Part shown: positions 26,002 to 37,058 of the stretch, one piece after another
Layout: each line of letters opens with the position of its first letter
How positions within the stretch are numbered: position 1 is the stretch's first letter
Source of the DNA: Auanema rhodensis
Taxonomy: Eukaryota; Nematoda; Chromadorea; Rhabditida; Rhabditidae
Direction of reading: 5' to 3'
Length of the DNA stretch: 64,000 nucleotides
Assembly (NCBI GenBank): GCA_964057225.1
Contig: OZ059898.1
Coordinates: 20,933,267-20,997,266 of the forward strand
Notes under the pieces: model-generated
Databases searched by the model: none
What the model saw: only the letters and a program-made list of their open reading frames with translations
Told to the model about the DNA's origin: nothing
Position numbers and translations under genes: made by a program

Positions 26002-29000
26002 CATATTAGTCTAAAAACAAATTTTTATTGATATTGGTGCATGGTAACCATGACTTTGAAACTTACGTGAACTTTAATTTATGCTAATTAAATGTACACG
26101 TGATGTGAACTTGGTATGTAACTCGCTTCACGTGAATGATAAAGAGATGCGGTTTTCAAAATTAGATTCCCCATGTCCATATTAGTCTAAAAACACATTT
26201 TTATTGATATTGGTTCATGGTAACCATGACTTTGAAATTTACGTGAACTTTAATTTATGCTAATTAAATGTACACGTGATGTGCACTTGGTATGTAACTC
26301 GCTTCACGTGAAAGATAAAGAGATGCGGTTTTCAAAAGTAGATTCCCCATGTCCATATTAGTCTAAAAACAAATTTTTATTGATATTGGTTCATGGTAAC
26401 CATGACTTTGAAATTTACGTGAACTTTAATTTATGCTAATTAAATGTACACGTGATGTGCACTTTATATGTAACTCGCTTCACGTGAAAGATAAAGAGAT
26501 GCGGTTCTCAAAATTAGAATCCCCATGTCCAAATTAGTCTAAAAACAAATTTTTATTGATATTGGTTCATGGTAACCATGACTTTGAAATTTACGTGAAC
26601 TTTAATTTATGCTAATTAAATGTACACGTGATGTGCACTAGGTATGTAACTCGCTTCACGTGAAAGATAAAGAGATGCGGTTTTCAAAATTAGAATCCCC
26701 ATGTCCATATTAGTTTAAAAACAAATTTTTATTGATATTGGTTCATGGTAACCATGACTTTGAAATTTACGTGAACTTTAATTTATGCTAATTAAATGTA
26801 CACGTGATGTGCACTTGGTATGTAACTCGCTTCACGTGAATGATAAAGAGATGCGGTTTTCAAAATTAGATTCCCCATGTCCATATTAGTCTAAAAACAA
26901 ATTTTTATTGATATTGGTTCATGGTAACCATGACTTTGAAATTTACGTGAACTTTAATTTATGCTAATTAAATGTACACGTGATGTGCACTTGGTATGTA
27001 ACTCGCTTCACGTGAAAGATAAAGAGATGCGGTTTTCAAAATTAGATTCCTCATGTACATGTTAGTCTAAAAACAAATTTTTATTGATATTGGTTCATGG
27101 TAACCATGACTTTGAAATTTACGTGAACATTAATTTATGCTAATTAAATGTACACGTGATGTGCACTTGGTATGTAACTCGCTTCACGTGAAAGATAAAG
27201 AGATGCGGTTTTCAAAATTAGATTCCCCATGTCCATATTAGTCTAAAAACAAATTTTTATTGATATTGGTTCATGGTAACCATGACTTTGAAATTTACGT
27301 GAACTTTAATTTATGCTAATTAAATGTACACGTGATGTGCACTTGGTACGTAACTCGCTTCACGTGAAAGATAAAGAGATGCGGTTTTCAAAATTAGATT
27401 TCCCATGTACATGTTAGTCTAAAAACAAATTTTTATTGATATTGGTTCATGGTAACCATGACTTTGAAATTTACGTGAACTTTAATTTATGCTAATTAAA
27501 TGTACACGTGATGTGCACTTGGTATGTAACTCGCTTCACGTGAAAGATAAAGAGATGCGGTTTTTATAATTAGATTCCCCATGTCCATATTAGTCTAAAA
27601 ACAAATTTTTATTGATATTGGTGCATGGTAACCATGACTTTGAAATTTACGTGAACTTTAATTTATGCTAATCAAATGTACACGTGATGTGCACTTGGTA
27701 TGTAACTCGTTTCACGTGAAAGATAAAGAGATGCGGTTTTCAAAATTAGATTCCCCATGTCAATATTAGTCTAAAAACAAATTTTTATTGATATTGGTTC
27801 ATGGTAACCATGACTTTGAAATTTACGTGAACTTTAATTTATGCTAATTAAATGTACACGTGATGTGCACTTGGTATGTAACTCGCTTCACGTGAAAGAT
27901 AAAGAGATGCGGTTTTCAAAATTAGATTCCCCATGTCCATATTAGTCTAAAAACAAATTTTTATTGATATTGGTGCATGGTAACCATGACTTTGAAATTT
28001 ACGTGAACTTTAATTTATGCTAATTAAATGTACACGTGATGTGCACTTGGTATGTAACTTGCTTCACGTAAAAGATAAAGAGATGCGGTTTTCAAAATTA
28101 GATTTCCCATGTCCATATTAGTCTAAAAACAAATTTTTATTGATATTGGTTCATGGTAACCATGACTTTGAAATTTACGTGAACTTTAATTTATGCTAAT
28201 TAAATGTACACGTGATGTGCACTTGGTATGTAACTCGCTTCACGTGAAAGATAAAGAGATGCGGTTTTCAAAATTAGATTTCCCATGTCCATATTAGTCT
28301 AAAAACAAATTTTTATTGATATTGGTTCATGATAACCATGACTTTGAAATTTACGTGAACTTTAATTTATGCTAATTAAATGTACACGTGATGTGCACTT
28401 GGTATGTAACTCGCTTCACGTGAAAGATAAAGAGATGCGGTTTTCAAAATTAGATTCCCCATGTCCATATTAGTCTAAAAACAAATTTTGATTGATATTG
28501 GTGCATGGTAACCATGACTTTGAAATTTACGTGAACTTTAATTTATGCTAATTAAATGTACACGTGATGTGCACTTGGTATGTAACTCGCTTCACGTAAA
28601 AGATAAAGAGATGCGGTTTTCAAAATTAGATTCCCCATGTCCATATTAGTCTAAAAACAAATTTTTATTGATATTGGTTCATGGTAACCATGACTTTGAA
28701 ATTTACGTGAACTTTAATTTATGCTAATTAAATGTACACGTGATGTGCACTTGGTATGTAACTCGCTTCACGTGAATGATAAAGAGATGCGGTTTTCAAA
28801 ATTAGATTCCCCATGTCCATATTAGTCTAAAAACAAATTTTTATTGATATTGGTTCATGGTAACCATGACTTTGAAATTTACGTGAACTTTAATTTATGC
28901 TAATTAAATGTACACGTGATGTGCACTTGGTATGTAACTCGCTTCACGTGAAAGATAAAGAGATGCGGTTTTCAAAATTAGATTCCCCATGTCCATATTA

Positions 29001-29128
29001 GTCTAAAAACAAATTTTTATTGATATTGGTTCATGGTAACCATGACTTTGAAATTTACGTGAATTTTAATTTATGCTAATTAAATGTACACGTGATGTGC
29101 ACTTGGTATGTAACTCGCTTCACGTGAA

Positions 29129-30886
29129 AGATAAAGAGATGCGGTTTTCAAAATTAGATTCCCCATGTCCATATTAGTCTAAAAACAAATTTTTATTGAT
29201 ATTGGTTCATGGTAACCATGACTTTGAAATTTACGTGAACTTTAATTTATGCTAATTAAATGTACACGTGATGTGCACCTGGTATGTAACTCGCTTCACG
29301 TGAAAGATAAAGAGATGCGGTTTTCAAAACTAGATTCCTCATGTACATGTTAGTCTAAAAACAAATTTTTATTGATATTGGTTCATGGTAACCATGACTT
29401 TGAAATTTACGTGAACATTAATTTATGCTAATTAAATGTACACGTGATGTGCACTTGGTATGTAACTCGCTTCACGTGAAAGATAAAGAGATGCGGTTTT
29501 CAAAATTAGATTCCCCATGTCCATATTAGACTAAAAACAAATTTTTATTGATATTGGTTCATGGTAACCATGACTTTGAAATTTACGTGAACTTTAATTT
29601 ATGCTAATTAAATGTACACGTGATGTGCACTTGGTACGTGACTCGCTTCACGTGAAAGATAAAGAGATGCGGTTTTCAAAATTAGATTCCCCATGTACAT
29701 GTTAGTCTAAAAACAAATTTTTATTGATATTGGTTCATGGTAACCATGACTTTGAAATTTACGTGAACTTTAATTTATGCTAATTAAATGTACACGTGAT
29801 GTGCACTTGGTATGTAACTCGCTTCACGTGAATGATAAAGAGATGCGGTTTTCAAAATTAGATTCCCCATGTCCATATTAGTCTAAAAACAAATTTTTAT
29901 TGATATTGGTTCATGGTAACCATGACTTTGAAATTTACGTGAACTTTAATTTATGCTAATTAAATGTACACGTGATGTGCACCTGGTATGTAACTCGCTT
30001 CACGTGAAAGATAAAGAGATGCGGTTTTCAAAACTAGATTCCTCATGTACATGTTAGTCTAAAAACAAATTTTTATTGATATTGGTTCATGGTAACCATG
30101 ACTTTGAAATTTACGTGAACATTAATTTATGCTAATTAAATGTACACGTGATGTGCACTTGGTATGTAACTCGCTTCACGTGAAAGATAAAGAGATGCGG
30201 TTTTCAAAATTAGATTCCCCATGTCCATATTAGACTAAAAACAAATTTTTATTGATATTGGTTCATGGTAACCATGACTTTGAAATTTACGTGAACTTTA
30301 ATTTATGCTAATTAAATGTACACGTGATGTGCACTTGGTACGTGACTCGCTTCACGTGAAAGATAAAGAGATGCGGTTTTCAAAATTAGATTCCCCATGT
30401 ACATGTTAGTCTAAAAACAAATTTTTATTGATATTGGTTCATGGTAACCATGACTTTGAAATTTACGTGAACTTTAATTTATGCTAATTAAATGTACACG
30501 TGATGTGCACTTGGTATGTAACTCGCTTCACGTGAATGATAAAGAGATGCGGTTTTCAAAATTAGATTCCCCATGTCCATATTAGTCTAAAAACAAATTT
30601 TTATTGATATTGGTTCATGGTAACCATGACTTTGAAATTTACGTGAACTTTAATTTATGCTAATTAAATGTACACGTGATGTGCACCTGGTATGTAACTC
30701 GCTTCACGTGAAAGATAAAGAGATGCGGTTTTCAAAACTAGATTCCTTATGTACATGTTAGTCTAAAAACAAATTTTTATTGATATTGGTTCATGGTAAC
30801 CATGACTTTGAAATTTACGTGAACATTAATTTATGCTAATTAAATGTACACGTGATGTGCACTTGGTATGTAACTCGCTTCACGTG
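29129..30886 (+). repeat. 4-monomer (704-bp) higher-order repeat, about 2.5 tandem copies
   Basis: The unit is four distinguishable monomers in order: one with GTGCACCTGG and CAAAACTAG/CATGTACATG; one with GAACATTAAT and TATTAGACTA; one with GGTACGTGACTCG and CCCATGTACATG; one with GAATGATAAAG. GTGCACCTGG occurs at 29,276, 29,980 and 30,684, exactly 704 bp apart. The third copy has TTCCTTATG instead of TTCCTCATG near 30,746 and breaks off where GAATGATAACG appears near 30,884. Confidence 0.93.
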
Positions 30887-32732
30887 AATGATAACGAGAT
30901 GCGGTTTTCAAAATTAGATTCCCCATGTCCATATTAGTCTAAAAACAAATTTTTATTGATATTGGTTCATGGTAACCATGACTTTGAAATTTACGTGAAC
31001 TTTAATTTATGCTAATTAAATGTACACGTGATGTGCACTTGGTATGTAACTCGCTTCACGTGAAAGATAAAGAGATGCGGTTTTCAAAATTAGATTCCCC
31101 ATGTCCATATTAGTCTAAAAACAAATTTTCATTGATATTGGTTCATGGTAACCATGACTTTGAAATTTACGTGAATTTTAATTTATGCTAATTAAATGTA
31201 CACGTGATGTGCACTTGGTATGTAACTCGCTTCACGTGAAAGATAAAGAGATGCGGTTTTCAAAATTAGATTCCCCATGTCCATATTAGTCTAAAAACAA
31301 ATTTTTATTGATATTGGTTCATGGTAACCATGACTTTGAAATTTACGTGAACTTTAATTTATGCTAATTAAATGTACACGTGATGTGCACTTGGTATGTA
31401 ACTCGCTTCACGTGAATGATAAAGAGATGCGGTTTTCAAAATTAGATTCCCCATGTCCATATTAGTCTAAAAACAAATTTTTATTGATATTGGTTTATGG
31501 TAACCATGACTTTGAAATTTACGTGAACTTTAATTTATGCTAATTAAATGTACACGTGATGTGCACTTGGTATGTAACTCGCTTCACGTGAAAGATAAAG
31601 AGATGCGGTTTTCAAAATTAGATTCCCCATGTCCATATTAGTCTAAAAACAAATTTTTATTGATATTGGTTCATGGTAACCATGACTTTGAAATTTACGT
31701 GAATTTTAATTTATGCTAATTAAATGTACACGTGATGTGCACTTGGTATGTAACTCGCTTCACGTGAAAGATAAAGAGATGCGGTTTTCAAAATTAGATT
31801 CCCCATGTCCATATTAGTCTAAAAACAAATTTTTATTGATATTGGTTCATGGTAACCATGACTTTGAAATTTACGTGAACTTTAATTTATGCTAATTAAA
31901 TGTACACGTGATGTGCACTTGGTATGTAACTCGCTTCACGTGAAAGATAAAGAGATGCGGTTTTCAAAATTAGATTCCTCATGTACATGTTAGTCTAAAA
32001 ACAAATTTTTATTGATATTGGTTCATGGTAACCATGACTTTGAAATTTACGTGAACATTAATTTATGCTAATTAAATGTACACGTGATGTGCACTTGGTA
32101 TGTAACTCGCTTCACGTGAAAGATAAAGAGATGCGGTTTTCAAAATTAGATTCCCCATGTCCATATTAGTCTAAAAACAAATTTTTATTGATATTGGTTC
32201 ATGGTAACCATGACTTTGAAATTTACGTGAACTTTAATTTATGCTAATTAAATGTACACGTGATGTGCACTTGGTATGTAACTCGCTTCACGTAAAAGAT
32301 AAAGAGATGCGGTTTTCAAAATTAGATTTCCCATGTCCATATTAGTCTAAAAACAAATTTTTATTGATATTGGTTCATGGTAACCATGACTTTGAAATTT
32401 ACGTGAACTTTAATTTATGCTAATTAAATGTACACGTGATGTGCACTTGGTATGTAACTCGCTTCACGTAAAAGATAAAGAGATGCGGTTTTCAAAATTA
32501 GATTTCCCATGTCCATATTAGTCTAAAAACAAATTTTTATTGATATTGGTTCATGGTAACCATGACTTTGAAATTTACGTGAACTTTAATTTATGCTAAT
32601 TAAATGTACACGTGATGTGCACTTGGTATGTAACTCGCTTCACGTAAAAGATAAAGAGATGCGGTTTTCAAAATTAGATTTCCCATGTCCATATTAGTCT
32701 AAAAACAAATTTTTATTGATATTGGTTCATGA

Positions 32733-33890
32733 TAACCATGACTTTGAAATTTACGTGAACTTTAATTTATGCTAATTAAATGTACACGTGATGTGCACTT
32801 GGTATGTAACTCGCTTCACGTGAAAGATGAAGAGATGCGGTTTTCAAAATTAGATTCCCCATGTCCATATTAGTCTAAAAACAAATTTTTATTGATATTG
32901 GTGCATGGTAACCATGACTTTGAAATTTACGTGAACTTTAATTTATGCTAATTAAATGTACACGTGATGTGCACTTGGTATGTAACTCGCTTCACGTGAA
33001 AGATAAAGAGATGCGGTTTTCAAAATTAGATTCCCCATGTCCATATTAGTCTAAAAACAAATTTTTATTGATATTGGTTCATGGTAACCATGACTTTGAA
33101 ATTTACGTGAACTTTAATTTATGCTAATTAAATGTACACGTGATGTGCACTTGGTATGTAACTCGCTTCACGTAAAAGATAAAGAGATGCGGTTTTCAAA
33201 ATTAGATTTCCCATGTCCATATTAGTCTAAAAACAAATTTTTATTGATATTGGTTCATGGTAACCATGACTTTGAAATTTACGTGAACTTTAATTTATGC
33301 TAATTAAATGTACACGTGATGTGCACTTGGTATGTAACTCGCTTCACGTGAAAGATGAAGAGATGCGGTTTTCAAAATTAGATTCCCCATGTCCATATTA
33401 GTCTAAAAACAAATTTTTATTGATATTGGTGCATGGTAACCATGACTTTGAAATTTACGTGAACTTTAATTTATGCTAATTAAATGTACACGTGATGTGC
33501 ACTTGGTATGTAACTCGCTTCACGTGAAAGATAAAGAGATGCGGTTTTCAAAATTAGATTCCCCATGTCCATATTAGTCTAAAAACAAATTTTTATTGAT
33601 ATTGGTTCATGGTAACCATGACTTTGAAATTTACGTGAACTTTAATTTATGCTAATTAAATGTACACGTGATGTGCACTTGGTATGTAACTCGCTTCACG
33701 TGAAAGATAAAGAGATGCGGTTTTCAAAATTAGATTCCCCATGTCCATATTAGTCTAAAAACAAATTTTTATTGATATTGGTTCATGGTAACCATGACTT
33801 TGAAATTTACGTGAACTTTAATTTATGCTAATTAAATGTACACGTGATGTGCACTTGGTATGTAACTCGCTTCACGTGAAAGATGAAGAG
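32733..33890 (+). repeat. 3-monomer (528-bp) higher-order repeat, three marker copies
   Basis: GAAAGATGAAGAG occurs at 32,822, 33,350 and 33,878, each 528 bp apart, followed twice by a GTGCATGG monomer and a plain monomer. It is preceded by CACGTAAAAG/TTTCCC monomers, three of which also occur in a row at 32,290-32,690. This is the last place CACGTAAAAG is seen, and the second place (after a single copy near 6,255) where the GATGAAG variant typical of the right half appears. Confidence 0.82.
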
Positions 33891-33959
33891 ATGCGGTTTT
33901 CAAAATTAGATTCCTCATGTCCATATTAGTCTAAAAACAAATTTTTATTGATATTGGTT

Positions 33960-33972
33960 CATGGTAACCATG
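33960..33972. repeat. 13-bp dyad CATGGTAACCATG at the monomer junction
   Basis: The six-base arms CATGGT and ACCATG are perfect reverse complements around a central A. The core GGTAACC is a GGTNACC palindrome, so it should appear as a restriction ladder site in most monomers. The dyad recurs throughout the array. Three variant classes alter it: CATGATAACCATG (e.g. near 1,055 and 7,390) breaks one pair, CATGGTACCCATG (e.g. near 527 and 13,727) changes the core, and GCTTGGTAACCATG (e.g. near 1,756 and 12,316) shortens the left arm. Short dyads are common in centromeric satellites and may extrude as hairpins; that role is inferred here. Confidence 0.85.
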
Positions 33973-33984
33973 ACTTTGAAATTT

Positions 33985-34054
33985 ACGTGAACTTTAATTT
34001 ATGCTAATTAAATGTACACGTGATGTGCACTTGGTATGTAACTCGCTTCACGTG
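33985..34054. promoter_or_regulatory. Three phased ACGTG boxes per monomer (two CACGTG palindromes)
   Basis: ACGTG cores occur at 33,985-33,989 (TTACGTGAA), 34,018-34,022 (ACACGTGATG) and 34,050-34,054 (TTCACGTGAA), spaced 33 and 32 bp, close to three helical turns. The second and third are full CACGTG palindromes; the third sits in the 10-bp palindrome TTCACGTGAA. CACGTG is the E-box/G-box recognised by bHLH and bZIP proteins. On the minus strand the middle box reads ATCACGTG, which fits the budding-yeast CDEI consensus RTCACRTG bound by Cbf1. Whether any protein binds here is unknown. Variants CACGTAAAAG (left 33.2 kb) and TATACGTG (right 30 kb) alter box three and box two respectively. Confidence 0.6.
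33993..34012. repeat. Interrupted inverted repeat TTTAATT-N6-AATTAAA
   Basis: Seven-base arms TTTAATT and AATTAAA flank a six-base loop TATGCT (monomer positions 32-51). One of the two recurrent length variants in the array, TTAATTATGC, deletes a T. It leaves both arms intact and shortens the loop to five bases. The all-A/T stem would be weak, so any structural role would need superhelical stress or a bound protein. Confidence 0.75.
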
Positions 34055-34099
34055 AAAGATAAAGAGATGCGGTTTTCAAAATTAGATTCCCCATGTCCA

Positions 34100-37058
34100 T
34101 ATTAGTCTAAAAACAAATTTTTATTGATATTGGTTCATGGTAACCATGACTTTGAAATTTACGTGAACTTTAATTTATGCTAATTAAATGTATACGTGAT
34201 GTGCACTTGGTATGTAACTCGCTTCACGTGAAAGATAAAGAGATGCGGTTTTCAAAATTAGATTCCCCATGTCCATATTAGTCTAAAAACAAATTTTTAT
34301 TGATATTGGTTCATGGTAACCATGACTTTGAAATTTACGTGAACTTTAATTTATGCTAATTAAATGTACACGTGATGTGCACTTGGTATGTAACTCGCTT
34401 CACATGAAAGATAAAGAGATGCGGTTTTCAAAATTAGATTCCCCATATCCATATTAGTCTAAAAACAAATTTTTATTGATATTGGTTCATGGTAACCATG
34501 ACTTTGAAATTTACGTGAACTTTAATTTATGCTAATTAAATGTACACGTGATGTGCACTTGGTATGTAACTCGCTTCACGTGAAAGATAAAGAGATGCGG
34601 TTTTCAAAATTAGATTCCCCATGTCCATATTAGTCTAAAAACAAATTTTTATTGATATTAGTTCATGGTAACCATGACTTTGAAATTTACGTGAACTTTA
34701 ATTTATGCTAATTAAATGTACACGTGATGTGCACTTGGTATGTAACTCGCTTCACGTGAAAGATAAAGAGATGCGGTTTTCAAAATTAGATTCCCCATGT
34801 CCATATTAGTCTAAAAACAAATTTTTATTGATATTGGTTCATGGTAACCATGACTTTGAAATTTACGTGAACTTTAATTAATGCTAATTAAATGTACACG
34901 TGATGTGCACTTGGTATGTAACTCGCTTCACGTGAAAGATAAAGAGATGCGGTTTTCAAAATTAGATTCCCCATGTCCATATTAGTCTAAAAACAAATTT
35001 TTATTGATATTGGTTCATGGTAACCATGACTTTGAAATTTACGTGAACTTTAATTTATGCTAATTAAATGTACACGTGATGTGCACTTGGTATGTAACTC
35101 GCTTCACGTGAAAGATAAAGAGATGCGGTTTTCAAAATTAGATTCCCCATGTCCATATTAGTCTAAAAACAAATTTTTATTGATATTGGTTCATGGTAAC
35201 CATGACTTTGAATTTTACGTGAACTTTAATTTATGCTAATCAAATGTACACGTGATGTGCACTTGGTATGTAACTCGCTTCACGTGAAAGATGAAGAGAT
35301 GCGGTTTTCAAAATTAGATTCCCCATGTCCATATTAGTCTAAAAACAAATTTTTATTGATATTGGTTCATGGTAACCATGACTTTGAAATTTACGTGAAC
35401 TTTAATTTATGCTAATTAAATGTACACGTGATGTGCACTTGGTATGTAACTCGCTTCACGTGAAAGATAAAGAGATGCGGTTTTCAAAATTAGATTCCCC
35501 ATGTCCATATTAGTCTAACAACAAATTTTTATTGATATTGGTGCATGGTAACCATGACTTTGAAATTTACGTGAACTTTAATTTATGCTAATTAAATGTA
35601 CACGTGATGTGCACTTGGTATGTAACTCGCTTCACGTGAAAGATAAAGAGATGCGGTTTTCAAAATTAGATTCCCCATGTTCATATTAGTCTAAAAACAA
35701 ATTTTTATTGATATTGGTTCATGGTAACCATGACTTTGAAATTTACGTGAACTTTAATTTATGCTAATTAAATGTATACGTGATGTGCACTTGGTATGTA
35801 ACTCGCTTCACGTGAAAGATAAAGAGATGCGGTTTTCAAAATTAGATTCCCCATGTCCATATTAGTCTAAAAACAAATTTTTATTGATATTGGTTCATGG
35901 TAACCATGACTTTGAAATTTACGTGAACTTTAATTTATGCTAATTAAATGTACACGTGATGTGCACTTGGTATGTAACTCGCTTCACATGAAAGATAAAG
36001 AGATGCGGTTTTCAAAATTAGATTCCCCATATCCATATTAGTCTAAAAACAAATTTTTATTGATATTGGTTCATGGTAACCATGACTTTGAAATTTACGT
36101 GAACTTTAATTTATGCTAATTAAATGTACACGTGATGTGCACTTGGTATGTAACTCGCTTCACGTGAAAGATAAAGAGATGCGGTTTTCAAAATTAGATT
36201 CCCCATGTCCATATTAGTCTAAAAACAAATTTTTATTGATATTAGTTCATGGTAACCATGACTTTGAAATTTACGTGAACTTTAATTTATGCTAATTAAA
36301 TGTACACGTGATGTGCACTTGGTATGTAACTCGCTTCACGTGAAAGATAAAGAGATGCGGTTTTCAAAATTAGATTCCCCATGTCCATATTAGTCTAAAA
36401 ACAAATTTTTATTGATATTGGTTCATGGTAACCATGACTTTGAAATTTACGTGAACTTTAATTTATGCTAATTAAATGTACACGTGATGTGCACTTGGTA
36501 TGTAACTCGCTTCACGTGAAAGATAAAGAGATGCGGTTTTCAAAATTAGATTCCCCATGTCCATATTAGTCTAAAAACAAATTTTTATTGATATTGGTTC
36601 ATGGTAACCATGACTTTGAATTTTACGTGAACTTTAATTTATGCTAATCAAATGTACACGTGATGTGCACTTGGTATGTAACTCGCTTCACGTGAAAGAT
36701 GAAGAGATGCGGTTTTCAAAATTAGATTCCCCATGTCCATATTAGTCTAAAAACAAATTTTTATTGATATTGGTTCATGGTAACCATGACTTTGAAATTT
36801 ACGTGAACTTTAATTTATGCTAATTAAATGTACACGTGATGTGCACTTGGTATGTAACTCGCTTCACGTGAAAGATAAAGAGATGCGGTTTTCAAAATTA
36901 GATTCCCCATGTCCATATTAGTCTAACAACAAATTTTTATTGATATTGGTGCATGGTAACCATGACTTTGAAATTTACGTGAACTTTAATTTATGCTAAT
37001 TAAATGTACACGTGATGTGCACTTGGTATGTAACTCGCTTCACGTGAAAGATAAAGAG
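34100..37058 (+). repeat. 9/8-monomer duplication pair in family C
   Basis: Markers GTATACGTG (34,191), CACATGAAAG (34,401), CCCCATATCC (34,441) and GATATTAGTTC (about 34,655) recur 1,584 bp later. The following markers GAATTTTACG (35,211), GCTAATCAAATG, GATGAAG and TCTAACAACAAA recur only 1,408 bp later. One whole monomer has therefore been lost from the second copy, the copy lacking the private TTAATTAATGC change seen at about 34,876. The pair ends where GATGCTGTTT appears near 37,057. Confidence 0.87.
34115..34122. repeat. A/T tract AAATTTTT in the monomer tail
   Basis: The monomer tail contains AAAAAC followed by AAATTTTT (positions 154-161) and is the most A/T-dense stretch. With the TTTTCAAAA segment about 40 bp upstream it could give intrinsic curvature, common in satellite DNA. 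Variants include AAATGTTTATTG (e.g. near 155, 2,443 and 3,674), AAATTTTGATTG (e.g. near 2,090, 8,075 and 28,487), AAATTTTCATTG (e.g. near 3,500 and 57,350) and AAAATTTTATTG (near 3,322 and 17,044). Confidence 0.65.

Larger units (their letters stand above)
26002..34137 (+). repeat. Mosaic transition region of the array
   Basis: This region mixes B markers (CATGTACATG to about 31,980), A/B markers (CACGTAAAAG to about 33,180, TTTTGATTG last at about 28,487) and near-consensus monomers. A monomer pair marked GTGAACTTGG and AAACACATTT (26,105) repeats one at 24,873 (shift 1,232, 7 monomers). Around 26,460-26,720 are several private changes (CACTTTATATG, GGTTCTCAAAATTAGAATCC, GTCCAAATT). Short tandems of four monomers (29.1-30.9 kb) and three monomers (32.7-33.9 kb) lie within it. 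Confidence 0.7.
33962..34137 (+). repeat. Reference (consensus-type) satellite monomer
   Basis: This copy matches the majority base at every position I compared and serves as the coordinate frame for the motifs. Monomer positions count from T of TGGTAACC. Position 176-11 holds the CATGGTAACCATG dyad with its flank. Positions 32-51 hold an interrupted inverted repeat. ACGTG cores start at 24, 57 and 89. GTGCAC is at 64-69 and AAATTTTT at 154-161. Most variation in the array is at a few places: the last four bases (TTCA, TGCA or TGCT), positions 94-101 around GAAAGATAAA, the TTCCCCATGTCCATATTAG stretch near 126-144, and the T tract near 157. The segment TGACTTTGAAATTTACGTGA near positions 10-29 is almost invariant. 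Confidence 0.93.

Noticed and set aside
33960-34137. SINE or tRNA-derived origin suggested by GGTTCATGG resembling a B box
   Set aside because: The match to GGTTCGANTCC is limited to GGTTC, no A box lies at the proper distance, and half of the monomers read GGTGCATGG.
33962-34137. Bacterial or phage origin, or rDNA spacer subrepeats
   Set aside because: There are no coding regions, rRNA or promoter-like unique sequence in 64 kb; an array of this size and uniformity fits eukaryotic satellite DNA.
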